NCBI RefSeq assembly: GCF_000285515.1
Contig: NZ_HE610957.1
Location: forward strand, 1,243,917-1,307,916
DNA from: Paenibacillus senegalensis JC66
Lineage (GTDB): Bacteria > Bacillota > Bacilli > Paenibacillales > NBRC-103111
Length of the DNA: 64,000 bases
Reading direction: 5' to 3'
Both the position numbers and the translations under genes were made by a program. The notes under the pieces are model-generated. The model saw nothing but the letters and a program-made list of their open reading frames with translations, made no database searches and was not told the origin of the DNA. Below, one piece after another: positions 45,451 through 53,734 of the stretch. The number at the start of each line of letters is the position of its first letter. The first letter of the stretch is position 1.

Positions 45451-46332
45451 ATGATGAAATTTGGAACATATTTTGCCTATTGGGAGCAAAGCTGGGATAC
45501 CGATTACTTGAAATATGTAAAAAAAGTGGCGGACCTCGGCTTTGATGTGCTGGAAGTAGGTGCTGCGGGGATCGTTAATATGTCTGACGATGCTTTGTCT
45601 GCCCTAAAATCTGAAGCGGAGAACTATGCGATCACTCTAACCGCCGGTATCGGTCTGCCTAAACAATTTGATGTTTCTTCCGAGAACGAGAGTGTGCGTC
45701 AAGATGGCATTGCCTTTATGAAAAAAATATTGGACGCCCTTCATAAGGCCGGAATCAAGGCGATTGGCGGTACGATCTATTCCTACTGGCCAGTTGATTA
45801 TTCCGCCCCCATCAATAAGCCGGCCGTGCGGAAGCAAAGCATCAAAAGTATGCAGGAGCTGGCTGATTATGCCGCCCAATATGATATTACCTTGCTGGTG
45901 GAGTCCTTAAACCGGTTTGAGCAATTTTTAGTTAATGATGCGAAGGAAGCGGTGGACTATGTCAAGGCTGTCAACAAACCGAACGTCAAAGTCATGTTAG
46001 ACAGCTTCCATATGAATATTGAAGAAGATTATCTTGGTGACGCCATTCGCTATACTGGTGACTATTTGGGGCATTTTCATATCGGAGAGTGCAATCGCAA
46101 GGTTCCCGGCAAAGGCCATATGCCTTGGTCTGAAATAGGCCAAGCCCTGCGTGACATCCAATACGATGGCTGTGTTGTGATGGAGCCTTTTGTTCGTCCA
46201 GGGGGAATTGTAGGCTCAGACATTAAAGTCTGGAGAGATTTATCCGACAATGCGGATGAGGCAAAATTAGATGCCGATATTAAAGAATCGCTTGAATTTG
46301 TTAAACAAACCTTTTTGAAATCAACGCCGTAA
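45451..46332 (+). CDS. D-allulose/D-tagatose 3-epimerase family enzyme
   Basis: Sugar epimerase of the AP-endonuclease-2 TIM-barrel fold, very like characterised clostridial D-psicose (allulose) 3-epimerases: KFGTYFAYWEQSWDTDYLKY at the start, GGTIYSYWPVDY near 105, and the metal and catalytic residues in LVESLNRFEQFL (Glu), VMLDSFHMNIEED (Asp), GHFHIGECNRKVPGKGH (His, Arg) and CVVMEPFVRPGG (Glu). It works on free ketohexoses at C3, with a Mn or Co ion. The exact epimer pair in vivo is unknown. Start ATG 45451 has GGAGG five bases upstream (the next ATG at 45454 is equally possible). It stands alone, with its own promoter and terminator. Confidence 0.9.
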   Translation: MMKFGTYFAYWEQSWDTDYLKYVKKVADLGFDVLEVGAAGIVNMSDDALSALKSEAENYAITLTAGIGLPKQFDVSSENESVRQDGIAFMKKILDALHKAGIKAIGGTIYSYWPVDYSAPINKPAVRKQSIKSMQELADYAAQYDITLLVESLNRFEQFLVNDAKEAVDYVKAVNKPNVKVMLDSFHMNIEEDYLGDAIRYTGDYLGHFHIGECNRKVPGKGHMPWSEIGQALRDIQYDGCVVMEPFVRPGGIVGSDIKVWRDLSDNADEAKLDADIKESLEFVKQTFLKSTP

Positions 46333-46344
46333 TGGCGGGAGAAT

Positions 46345-46379
46345 GGGGACTGACCGGAACCTTAGCCGGAGAAGTCCCC
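46345..46379 (+). terminator. Terminator after the 3-epimerase
   Basis: GGGGACT (46345-46351) pairs with AGTCCCC (46373-46379), with inner CCGG pairs. The T tract after it is modest (TCTTCAT). Confidence 0.65.
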
Positions 46380-46411
46380 TCTTCATAGTTCCCGATTCTT
46401 CAGTTTTTTAA

Positions 46412-46479
46412 TATAAAAATACGCCTCAAACCACACCGCTAACCTCGAGCAGGTTAAAGCGATTGGTCTGAAGCGTATT
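46412..46479 (-). terminator. Terminator of the rplU-prp-rpmA operon
   Basis: A long imperfect inverted repeat whose ends are AATACGC and GCGTATT. On the minus strand it runs into TTTTTATATT. It marks the right edge of the accessory block and shows that ribosomal transcription stops before reaching it. Confidence 0.75.
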
Positions 46480-46509
46480 GGACTGCTTCATAAAATAATG
46501 GTATTCAAG

Positions 46510-46821
46510 TTATTTCTGAACAGCTGCCGCTACAGGAGCGTCCGTGGCCGGATAAACACTTACTTTCTTCCGGTCGCGTCCCCAGCGCTCGAACTTCACA
46601 ACGCCTTCGACTTTAGCAAACAGTGTATCATCCGAACCAATACCTACGTTGTTCCCAGGGTGGATCTTCGTTCCACGTTGGCGCACCAGAATGCTTCCAG
46701 CGGTTACCGTTTGACCGTCCGCACGCTTAACGCCAAGGCGCTTAGCAATACTGTCACGACCGTTCTTTGTGGAACCGACCCCTTTCTTCGATGCGAATAA
46801 CTGAAGGTTCATGTTCAACAT
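46510..46821 (-). CDS. rpmA: Large-subunit ribosomal protein L27
   Basis: Located near the peptidyl-transferase centre of the ribosome. The 103-residue protein starts [24 protein letters not shown]. The N-terminal extension before ASKKG is the Firmicutes type, which must be removed by the protease Prp (LQLF-A cleavage) before the protein can serve in the ribosome. Start ATG 46821 has GGAGGG upstream; the longer frame to 46902 overlaps prp and can be dismissed. The prp gene lies one base upstream. Confidence 0.97.
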   Translation of the reverse strand: MLNMNLQLFASKKGVGSTKNGRDSIAKRLGVKRADGQTVTAGSILVRQRGTKIHPGNNVGIGSDDTLFAKVEGVVKFERWGRDRKKVSVYPATDAPVAAAVQK

Positions 46822-46822
46822 G

Positions 46823-47170
46823 TTAGTTTTCCCTCCTTTGCTTATGAAAGTGAATTTGTATATAGGTGCTGTACGATTGTTCAATAGATTGCAGAGTGAC
46901 AACCATCGCCTCCAGCAGCAGCTGGATCTTCTCTTCGGTTTCCGCTGGCAAACGGTCGGTAAACCGGGCCCGCAGCAGGCCGTTCTTTACTTCTGCTTGC
47001 GGAATAATCCCGATAAGCTTCTCAATGGCGTTCATCGTACCGATTGTTACCGCTGAGACACCGGCACATACAATGTCTTTGCCATGCTCGTCAAAATCGG
47101 CGTGTCCTTCCACTGAGAAGGAACGAATAGTATTATCCCCTGTACTGCGATATATGTTGACGCGAATCAT
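46823..47170 (-). CDS. prp: Ribosomal-processing cysteine protease Prp
   Basis: Cleaves the N-terminal extension of ribosomal protein L27; known as YsxB in B. subtilis and essential in Staphylococcus aureus. The 115 residues carry the catalytic His in [12 protein letters not shown] and Cys in [17 protein letters not shown]. Start ATG 47170 (MIRVNIYRS) matches the family start; a GTG at 47179 is the less likely alternative. It lies between rplU and rpmA in the conserved order, so the protease is made with its substrate. Confidence 0.95.
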   Translation of the reverse strand: MIRVNIYRSTGDNTIRSFSVEGHADFDEHGKDIVCAGVSAVTIGTMNAIEKLIGIIPQAEVKNGLLRARFTDRLPAETEEKIQLLLEAMVVTLQSIEQSYSTYIQIHFHKQRREN

Positions 47171-47182
47171 ACGATCCACTCA

Positions 47183-47494
47183 TTAGGCATTGATTTTGCC
47201 AATGACAACTTTAGTGTAAGGCTGACGATGTCCTTGCTTACGGCGATAGTTCTTCTTGGCTTTGTATTTGTAAACGATGATCTTGCGGGACTTGCCTTGT
47301 TTTTCAACCTTGGCTGTTACCGTAGCCCCTTCAACAACCGGAGAACCGATAGAAGTTCCTTTATCTCCGGAAACTAGAAGAACGCGGTCAAAAGTCACCT
47401 CATCGCCTTCGTTAAGATTCAGCTTCTCAACGAAAACAACATCGCCTTCCTGAACCTTGTACTGCTTGCCGCCTGTTTCAATAATTGCATACAT
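47183..47494 (-). CDS. rplU: Large-subunit ribosomal protein L21
   Basis: Binds 23S rRNA. The 103-residue protein begins [25 protein letters not shown] and ends with the expected [19 protein letters not shown]. Start ATG 47494 has GGGAGG nine bases upstream. First gene of rplU-prp-rpmA, preceded by its own promoter and a structured leader. Confidence 0.97.
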   Translation of the reverse strand: MYAIIETGGKQYKVQEGDVVFVEKLNLNEGDEVTFDRVLLVSGDKGTSIGSPVVEGATVTAKVEKQGKSRKIIVYKYKAKKNYRRKQGHRQPYTKVVIGKINA

Positions 47495-47615
47495 CCTGGA
47501 TGCACCTCCCATGTCTCAGACTCGCCATTATGCCAGGTGGCAGATTAAGCCGGAGGCTCCTCTGCTCTTCCAACCCGGTATGCGCGGTTACAGCATGTCA
47601 TGAAGCAACATACCT
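47495..47615 (-). ncRNA. Ribosomal protein L21 leader
   Basis: The region between the transcription start predicted from the promoter and rplU is about 120 bases and can form GCCTCC-GGC and GCCACCTGGC hairpins. An L21 leader is known upstream of rplU in Firmicutes, where L21 is thought to control its own operon. Position and hairpin content fit; I could not run a covariance model. Confidence 0.55.
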
Positions 47616-47620
47616 GAACT

Positions 47621-47649
47621 ATTCTAGCACAGATCGATACTGAAAGCAA
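47621..47649 (-). promoter_or_regulatory. Sigma-A promoter of rplU-prp-rpmA
   Basis: On the minus strand TTGCTT (47644-47649), 17-base spacer, TAGAAT (47621-47626) preceded by TGTGC. It lies just after the RNase G stop codon. Confidence 0.7.
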
Positions 47650-47671
47650 CTATACCGTCTTACGGTTAGCT

Positions 47672-48904
47672 TTACCCGGAAAAACCCATTTTTCTCCCGC
47701 AGCAGGAACAAAGCTCGGTACTAGCCCCGTAATTGGATGGGCGTGTTTTTTGCCGCGTCATTTCATAGAGCTGAAGCCGGGTCCAACCTACCAAGTGAGT
47801 ATGGGTTCGATCCGGATAGATGCCTTTAGCGAGCTCATTTTCCACCTGCTGAATATGACTCTCTTCCTTCATATCGATAAAATCGGTAAGAATAATTCCT
47901 CCCAGATCTCTCAGCCGAATCAGCCGGGCAATATGCTGGGCCGCCTCCATATTCGTTAAAAAAGCGGTCGTTTCCAAATCGTCCTCAACGGTATACTTGC
48001 CTGAATTAACATCAATGACCGTTAAAGCCTCCGTCGGATCTATGATTAAATAACCGCCGCTCGGCAGCCATTGCTTTCTCCTGTACATCGTCTCCCGCTG
48101 CGCATGAAGGCCATAGCGCTGAAACAGCGGCTCTTCCCCTTGGTACGCCTTAACACGGTCAATAAGACCAGGAGCCACAACGGAAAGCTCTGTCCGAATC
48201 CGATCTAACAAAGAATGATCCTCCACCATCCACTCCGTCACTTCATCTGTAAACTGATCGCGAATGACTCGGGATAAAAAATCAAGATCATGGTACAAAA
48301 GACTGGGGGCTTTCATTTCCGCCGCCCGGCCAAGGAGGTCATCCCACACTCTTTTGAGCCAAATAAAATCGTTTTTCAGCACGTCTTCTGCCATTCCGGC
48401 GGCAACCGTTCGCATGATCAGCCCGTCTTCTTCTTGCCGGACCGCTTCACCGATAGCCGTCAGGCGGTTTCGTTCCTCTTCATCCTCAATCTTCCGCGAT
48501 ACGGCCACATACCCGGCATTGGGCAAAAACACGGTCCAGCGTCCAGGAAGCGTAATATGGGTGGTGACCTTGGCTCCCTTTGTTCCTGTTGCCTCCTTTT
48601 TCATTTGTACAATGACCGTTTGTCCTTCCCGCAGCAGGCTTTGGATAGGAGGCTTAGCCATTTGCTGCTTATCCAGATGAGCAGGCAACACATCGTCCAA
48701 ATACAAATACGCATTTTTCTCAAGCCCTATATCAACGAAGGCAGCCTGCAGTCCAGGCACCACATTCACAACTCGGCCTTTATACAGATTGCCGGCTTTT
48801 TGTGATTCATCGGGTATTTCCGTAAACCATTCCACAAGATGGCCGGCCTCCACAATAGCAACCTCATGTCTGCCGCTGCGGCACTGCATAAACACTTGTT
48901 TCAA
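47672..48904 (-). CDS. rng: RNase E/G family endoribonuclease
   Basis: Single-strand-specific endoribonuclease for rRNA maturation and mRNA decay. An S1-like domain starts with KAGNLYKGRVVNVVPGLQAAFVDIGLEKNAYL near residue 40. The two catalytic metal aspartates are in LTVIDVNSGKYT and GGIILTDFIDM, and the zinc link is CSCCG near the end. B. subtilis lacks this enzyme (it uses RNase Y and J), but Paenibacillus and other Firmicutes keep it. I prefer TTG 48904 (MKQVFMQCRSG) because GAAGGTG lies just upstream; the open frame goes to 48964. Confidence 0.88.
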   Translation of the reverse strand: MKQVFMQCRSGRHEVAIVEAGHLVEWFTEIPDESQKAGNLYKGRVVNVVPGLQAAFVDIGLEKNAYLYLDDVLPAHLDKQQMAKPPIQSLLREGQTVIVQMKKEATGTKGAKVTTHITLPGRWTVFLPNAGYVAVSRKIEDEEERNRLTAIGEAVRQEEDGLIMRTVAAGMAEDVLKNDFIWLKRVWDDLLGRAAEMKAPSLLYHDLDFLSRVIRDQFTDEVTEWMVEDHSLLDRIRTELSVVAPGLIDRVKAYQGEEPLFQRYGLHAQRETMYRRKQWLPSGGYLIIDPTEALTVIDVNSGKYTVEDDLETTAFLTNMEAAQHIARLIRLRDLGGIILTDFIDMKEESHIQQVENELAKGIYPDRTHTHLVGWTRLQLYEMTRQKTRPSNYGASTELCSCCGRKMGFSG

Positions 48905-49018
48905 ACGGACACCTTCTTGAGCCGCGTCCGACATCCTATCATACAATGTCCATTCATCCCCCATTGTCGTGTTTGAGCCAATCCAACAGTGTTCTATTAA
49001 ACAAGCTCTGTCCTTATT

Positions 49019-49900
49019 TTACACAATGAGATCAGATACCGCACCGTTCGTTTTATGGCCGTTGAAAAAATAATCAATCAACCTTTGCTCCGGAAGAATG
49101 TACTGGACCTTCCCCTGATCGCTTACGACATAAATCCAATGGTATTTTTCCCTGTGAAACATCTTCAGCACCTCCGCTATTCTGTGGCGTCGAGAAACGA
49201 GCAGCGGCTCTCCCTTGTCTAACTGTTGTTCACCCTGAGCAGCTGCAAAGCGGGCACGCCTGCTCATGAGGAAGCGCAAATAGTAAAAGGGCAGGTGACG
49301 GTAATGATACCAATTGGAGTAAAGCAGGAACGCCCCGATCAGCAGCAGATTAAGCTGAATGCCTGTCCCGTACCATGGGAACAACGCGGCGGCTATCAAT
49401 AGTGCGCTCATCCACAAGCTAACCTGAGTCGTTACGGCCAACGTACGATGATAGCTGACTCCGCAGCTCAAAAACGACTGCAGCAGCTTGCCTCCATCCA
49501 AAGGAAGAATCGGCAGCAAATTAAAGGCCCCGACCAATAGATTAGCTTGCAAAAAATAATTCCACCACTCCTCTTCCCCCCAGCCCACCGCAAGCATGAG
49601 CAAAGAAAGCAGGACCATCCAAGCGTTTTGCAGCGGGCCGGCCAGCGTCACCCAGATTTCCTGATAAACGGGTACGTTCCCCGCTTCTTCTACGACGGCC
49701 ACTCCGCCAATTGGCAGCAAGCGAACCTCCGTCACCCTCCAACCAAAGGTTTTCGCAGCATAGACATGCCCCATTTCATGAATCAGCACGATTCCAAAAA
49801 GCGTAATTAATTCAAGCAGATATCCGGTCAGAAGGGAAAGCACCATAAGAATGACGAACAAAGGGTGAAAGCGATAGACCGTGCCGGACAGTTTAATCAA
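49019..49900 (-). CDS. spoIVFB: Stage IV sporulation protein FB, M50 site-2-type protease
   Basis: Intramembrane zinc metalloprotease that activates pro-sigma-K. The zinc site HEMGHVYAA is in a transmembrane segment near residue 40 and the third ligand in NLLPILPLDGGKLL near 140. About six membrane helices are followed by a C-terminal domain with a CBS-like fold (LLVSRRHRIAEVLKMFHREKYHWIYVVSDQG), which in SpoIVFB senses ATP. TTG 49900 overlaps the spoIVFA stop by eight bases. Confidence 0.92.
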   Translation of the reverse strand: MIKLSGTVYRFHPLFVILMVLSLLTGYLLELITLFGIVLIHEMGHVYAAKTFGWRVTEVRLLPIGGVAVVEEAGNVPVYQEIWVTLAGPLQNAWMVLLSLLMLAVGWGEEEWWNYFLQANLLVGAFNLLPILPLDGGKLLQSFLSCGVSYHRTLAVTTQVSLWMSALLIAAALFPWYGTGIQLNLLLIGAFLLYSNWYHYRHLPFYYLRFLMSRRARFAAAQGEQQLDKGEPLLVSRRHRIAEVLKMFHREKYHWIYVVSDQGKVQYILPEQRLIDYFFNGHKTNGAVSDLIV

Positions 49901-50828
49901 AGGCGACCACTTCCGCCGGGTCTAGCACATCATCCTCGGTTTTCACAGCAAAGTACAGCGTATTCGCCCATTTAGCTGACATAGGCTGGGTATGGCCTAT
50001 AATTTCACCGCTCTCAATCCAATCGTTAGCCTGCCACCGGTTTTCCTTTAAATACCCATACACCGAAGACAAGCCCCCGGCATGCTCGATCACGAGAGTA
50101 TATCCTGTCTCCTCCAAATATCCCGAGAACGTCACTCTCCCCGATGCCATACTGAGTACGGGAGCATCTTCACTGGTCTTCACCTCCAGCCAAGGGCTGT
50201 TCACACTGAAGGCCTTAACAACATCCCCTCTAACCGGAACGGCAAAATGGCCGATCCCTGCGGAATGCACCTTCTCGGTTTCCTGTCCTTTTTTGCCACG
50301 GAACGCAGGAAGAAAAGCTGGCGACCCGCCGAACTTCGATTCATACCAAGCAGCTACCGGTGCGAAATTGATCTCCTCGGTTAAAGCTCGCTCCACCCAT
50401 AGACGCACCGGATCGGCGGCAGGGTGGTTAAGCTGAAATACGCCCAGCAGCATAAGAAAAGCTGCCCCACTCAACAAGCAGCGGAGAATAAACCGTCTGA
50501 GGATGGGGGACGGGGGACGCTCATTCTCAAATGGGTCCAGAGAAGCGGAGGCTAAAGGGGGATAGGAGCTCCCGGGCCCGCTGCTTGCTGCAAACAACTG
50601 CTTTTCTTTGAGCCTCCAGACAAATTCAGGATCCTGCATCTTCTCCTCCCATTTCCCTGACTGATTGTCCAGCTGTTCCATTTCTTGATCTTGATTAGCC
50701 GCAAGTCTATGGATTTCGGGCCCGGGATTCCGATGTTCAGCTGAAATGACCGTCCCCGTGCTGTACCGTTGAAGAGTGCGGATTCGCTCCTGTCTTCGCT
50801 GGCGAATATTGGCTTTTACGTTCAACAT
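49893..50828 (-). CDS. spoIVFA: Stage IV sporulation protein FA, degenerate M23 peptidase
   Basis: Scaffold and regulator of SpoIVFB and the BofC-SpoIVB checkpoint. A charged N-terminal region (about 110 residues) precedes one transmembrane helix (FILRCLLSGAAFLMLLGVFQL), and an M23-like domain follows (GDVVKAFS, SGRVTFSGYLEETGYTLVIEHAGGLSSVYGYL). The last segment has YGYL where an active LytM endopeptidase needs YxHL-type HxH, so the fold is present but the zinc site is incomplete. That is as expected for SpoIVFA, which is cut by SpoIVB rather than acting itself. Start ATG 50828 has GGGAGGG upstream. Operon with spoIVFB. Confidence 0.88.
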   Translation of the reverse strand: MLNVKANIRQRRQERIRTLQRYSTGTVISAEHRNPGPEIHRLAANQDQEMEQLDNQSGKWEEKMQDPEFVWRLKEKQLFAASSGPGSSYPPLASASLDPFENERPPSPILRRFILRCLLSGAAFLMLLGVFQLNHPAADPVRLWVERALTEEINFAPVAAWYESKFGGSPAFLPAFRGKKGQETEKVHSAGIGHFAVPVRGDVVKAFSVNSPWLEVKTSEDAPVLSMASGRVTFSGYLEETGYTLVIEHAGGLSSVYGYLKENRWQANDWIESGEIIGHTQPMSAKWANTLYFAVKTEDDVLDPAEVVAFD

Positions 50829-50935
50829 CGATCCCTCCCGGTAAGGCTTGTATAAATAAACTTATACTTCAATCCTATGTCGGGGTGGACGGGTTTATGA
50901 ACTTGTTCGCTAACCCAAGACAACCTGCTATCCCA

Positions 50936-50972
50936 CAAGAAAAAAGCCAATCCGCTTGCCGTGGATTGGCTT
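50936..50972 (-). terminator. Terminator between rodA and spoIVFA
   Basis: AAGCCAATCC (50944-50953) pairs perfectly with GGATTGGCTT (50963-50972), and on the minus strand six T follow. It ends the mreBCD-minCD-rodA transcript and implies that spoIVFA has its own promoter. Confidence 0.9.
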
Positions 50973-51011
50973 AGACTTGAGACCTATGTGGAAGAAATGT
51001 TTACCCGGTAT

Positions 51012-52178
51012 TTACCCAAGCGCAGGCAGCTCCTCCTCTTCTTCCTCCTCCTGATGAAGGCGGACACTCATAACAATAGCAATAGATATCATATTAATGA
51101 GCAGCGATGTTCCGCCATAACTGATGAACGGCAGGGTAATGCCTGTTACAGGCAGCAGCCCGAACCACATGCCGATGTTCTGGAAGATTTGGAACACGTA
51201 CATGGAAACAATCCCTATGACGATATAGGCTCCCCTTAAATCCTCCGATTGCAGAGCGATCAAGATCATGCGGTACAGGAAGGTAAACAGCAGCATGAGC
51301 AGTGTCGCTCCGCCGACAAAACCAAATTCCTCGGCCACGACCGCAAAAATGGTGTCGGTGTAGGCAACAGGCACCAGGTTGTTATGAATCGAGTCCCCCT
51401 GCAAATATCCGTCTCCCAGCAATCGGCCTGAGCCGATCGCTATTTTGGCGCGATTGAGGTGAAAGCTCTTGTCATCATCAACTTCCTCCGGATACAAGAA
51501 CGTATCAATCCGCTGTACCCAGTGACCTTTATTCTGAGCTTTCAAATAATCCTCAATCTCTTCATGATATTGCTTGTAAAAGAACAAGGAAACACTGGCA
51601 ACCACTGTGACGATAGTTAGTCCAATCAGCACGTGGGAGAGGCGGATATTGCCGATCCATAGCATTCCCAGCATGATAACCAGATAAATCACTGCATTTC
51701 CCAAGTCCGGCTGCATCAGCACTAGAACAAATGGAACGAATACCAGAATGCTTATCGGAAAAACGTCCTGCACCAGCCTGAGAGGCTCCCCATTCCGCTG
51801 CTTCAAATACCAGGCAATAATTAGAATGAGGGCGAACTTCATCACTTCCGCCGGTTGGAAGTTGAAAAAGGGAAGCTGATACCAGCCAACAGCGCCCTCC
51901 AGTTTTACCCCCCACTTGAACAAGCCCAGCAAAAGGAGTATTCCCACTCCATATATATACCAGGACAGCTTCATGACTTTACGGTAGTCAACGAATGAGA
52001 TCAGAAAAAAGAGAGCGAGTCCCAGAATATAAAATTGGATATTGCGGATATGCAAATTAAGATTTGTGTATTTGGGGACACTTACCGTGGCACTGTAAAT
52101 TAAGAGGGTGCTGATGCCCATGAAAATCAGAAGAAGCAGGACGATCGACCAATCGAATCTTTTTAGTTTGTTCAGCAC
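51012..52178 (-). CDS. rodA: SEDS-family peptidoglycan polymerase, RodA type
   Basis: Membrane glycosyltransferase that polymerises lipid II in the elongation machinery together with a class B PBP and MreBCD. Ten or so hydrophobic helices. Key stretches: FQPAEVMKFALIL near 110, LMQPDLGNAVIYL near 160 with the catalytic Asp region, FAVVAEEFGFVGG near 285 and LPVTGITLPFISYGGTSLLINM near 345. Start GTG 52178 lies six bases past the minD stop. Its place after minD and near mreBCD argues for RodA over FtsW or SpoVE, which share the fold. The C-terminus carries a run of glutamates (EEEEEEE). Confidence 0.88.
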   Translation of the reverse strand: MLNKLKRFDWSIVLLLLIFMGISTLLIYSATVSVPKYTNLNLHIRNIQFYILGLALFFLISFVDYRKVMKLSWYIYGVGILLLLGLFKWGVKLEGAVGWYQLPFFNFQPAEVMKFALILIIAWYLKQRNGEPLRLVQDVFPISILVFVPFVLVLMQPDLGNAVIYLVIMLGMLWIGNIRLSHVLIGLTIVTVVASVSLFFYKQYHEEIEDYLKAQNKGHWVQRIDTFLYPEEVDDDKSFHLNRAKIAIGSGRLLGDGYLQGDSIHNNLVPVAYTDTIFAVVAEEFGFVGGATLLMLLFTFLYRMILIALQSEDLRGAYIVIGIVSMYVFQIFQNIGMWFGLLPVTGITLPFISYGGTSLLINMISIAIVMSVRLHQEEEEEEELPALG

Positions 52179-52184
52179 GGCCGA

Positions 52185-52982
52185 TTATCCCACTCCGAAA
52201 AATTGCTTCATTTTTTTGAAAAAGCTCGGCTTTTCCTCTAGAGCCATTAAAGGCACAGTATCCCCCATTATACGACGAGCGATATTCCGATAGGCCAATG
52301 CTGCCCGGGAAGCGGGATTCATAACCGTAGGCTCTCCGCTGTTCGCCGCCTTAATAACCAGCTCATCATCCGGCACGACGCCTAGCAGATCGATGGCAAG
52401 AACCGAGCAAATCTCATCAATATCGAGCATCTCGCCTTTTTTGATCATACTGGCTTTGATCCGGTTAATGACCAGCTTAGGTGATTCAATCTGCTGCTCC
52501 TTCTCCAGGAGTCCTATAATACGATCAGCATCTCTCACGGCTGCATTCTCAGGGGTCGTTACAACGATCGCTTTATCCGCACCGGCTACGGCGTTTTTGA
52601 AGCCCTGCTCGATCCCTGCGGGGCAGTCAATTATGACAAACTCGAATTCTTTCTTCAATTCCAGAACAATGTTCCGGATAGTATCCGGCGTAACCGCATC
52701 CTTATCTTTGGTTTGCGCGGCTGGCAGCAAATGCAGGTCTTCAAACCTTTTATCTTTGATCAAGGCTTGATTAAGCCGGCAGCGGCCGTGTGCGACGTCA
52801 ACCAAATCATATACAATACGGTTCTCCAGCCCCATAACAACATCGAGGTTGCGGAGTCCTATGTCGGTATCGACCATGCAAACCTTTTTGCCCTGCAGGG
52901 CAAGGGCTGTTCCCAAATTAGCGGAAGTCGTCGTTTTGCCCACTCCACCTTTACCCGAAGTGATAACGATTGCTTCTCCCAT
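52185..52982 (-). CDS. minD: Septum site-determining ATPase MinD
   Basis: Membrane-bound ParA-type ATPase that holds MinC at the cell poles to stop polar division. The deviant Walker A motif GKGGVGKTT is at residue 10; DTDIGLRNLD and IDCPAGIEQGF follow. The C-terminal FFKKMKQFFGVG forms the amphipathic membrane-targeting helix. Length 265 is typical. It lies after minC in the mreBCD-minCD order. Confidence 0.97.
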   Translation of the reverse strand: MGEAIVITSGKGGVGKTTTSANLGTALALQGKKVCMVDTDIGLRNLDVVMGLENRIVYDLVDVAHGRCRLNQALIKDKRFEDLHLLPAAQTKDKDAVTPDTIRNIVLELKKEFEFVIIDCPAGIEQGFKNAVAGADKAIVVTTPENAAVRDADRIIGLLEKEQQIESPKLVINRIKASMIKKGEMLDIDEICSVLAIDLLGVVPDDELVIKAANSGEPTVMNPASRAALAYRNIARRIMGDTVPLMALEEKPSFFKKMKQFFGVG

Positions 52983-53005
52983 GATCTCACTCCATTTCCT
53001 CCACC

Positions 53006-53668
53006 TTAATCTTTGCCCAGATCAGGGCGAATGCGCTGGATCTGATGAATTTTGTCAATTTCCATCATTCCGTTTTTTATGTAAGCAAATTCCATAAAGG
53101 CTTCATCAATTCCCCACTCATCTGGAGGACGGCTGTATACACCGGCAATTCTTAGCTGGGTCGGTCTCATATGAGAGGCGGCAATGACCGATTGTTCATT
53201 GCCGTCACTGCCAGCATGAGCCATCCCGCGCAAAGACCCCATAATATAAATATCGCCTGTGCAGAGAACCGATCCGCCGGGATTAATATCTCCCAGCAGC
53301 AGCAGGTCGCCCTCATGCCTGACAGTCTGTCCGGAACGCACCATTCCGGTTAAAATTTTAATACCATCTGGCAAAGCTGGCAAGGGCAGCATGGGCTCTG
53401 CCGCTTCAGATTCAAATGCATGAATCTTTAAATTGCCGCGCTTCATAATCAGTTCAGAGATCTGGTCCTTCTCGGCCTGATTCAGCCTACGGGTCCCCAG
53501 CTTAATTGTGACTCCAACAACAGGACCGGACAAAATCCGCTGGTGGGTTTTTTCCAACTTGTGCTGCAATTCCTGCAATACATCCGTAAGTCGGCATGTA
53601 TCATCCAGGATGAACACCAGGCCGTCCTTTACTCCTTTTATCGTCACATGATGCTTAACAACGGACAT
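53006..53668 (-). CDS. minC: Septum site-determining protein MinC
   Basis: Inhibits FtsZ assembly. Two domains: the N-terminal FtsZ-contacting domain (VKHHVTIKGVKDGLVFILDD, about 1-100) and the C-terminal beta-helix (VRSGQTVRHEGDLLLLGDINPGGSVLCTGDIYIMGSLRGMAHAG), which binds MinD. I chose ATG 53668 (MSVVKHH), with AGGAGGG ten bases upstream; a further ATG at 53695 lacks a good site. It is the gene between mreD and minD. Confidence 0.95.
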   Translation of the reverse strand: MSVVKHHVTIKGVKDGLVFILDDTCRLTDVLQELQHKLEKTHQRILSGPVVGVTIKLGTRRLNQAEKDQISELIMKRGNLKIHAFESEAAEPMLPLPALPDGIKILTGMVRSGQTVRHEGDLLLLGDINPGGSVLCTGDIYIMGSLRGMAHAGSDGNEQSVIAASHMRPTQLRIAGVYSRPPDEWGIDEAFMEFAYIKNGMMEIDKIHQIQRIRPDLGKD

Positions 53669-53734
53669 GTCCCTATATCCCTCCTGCTCATACATTTCGG
53701 CTTGTTCGTCCGTTTTTCCTGCCCTTAAGGCAAA

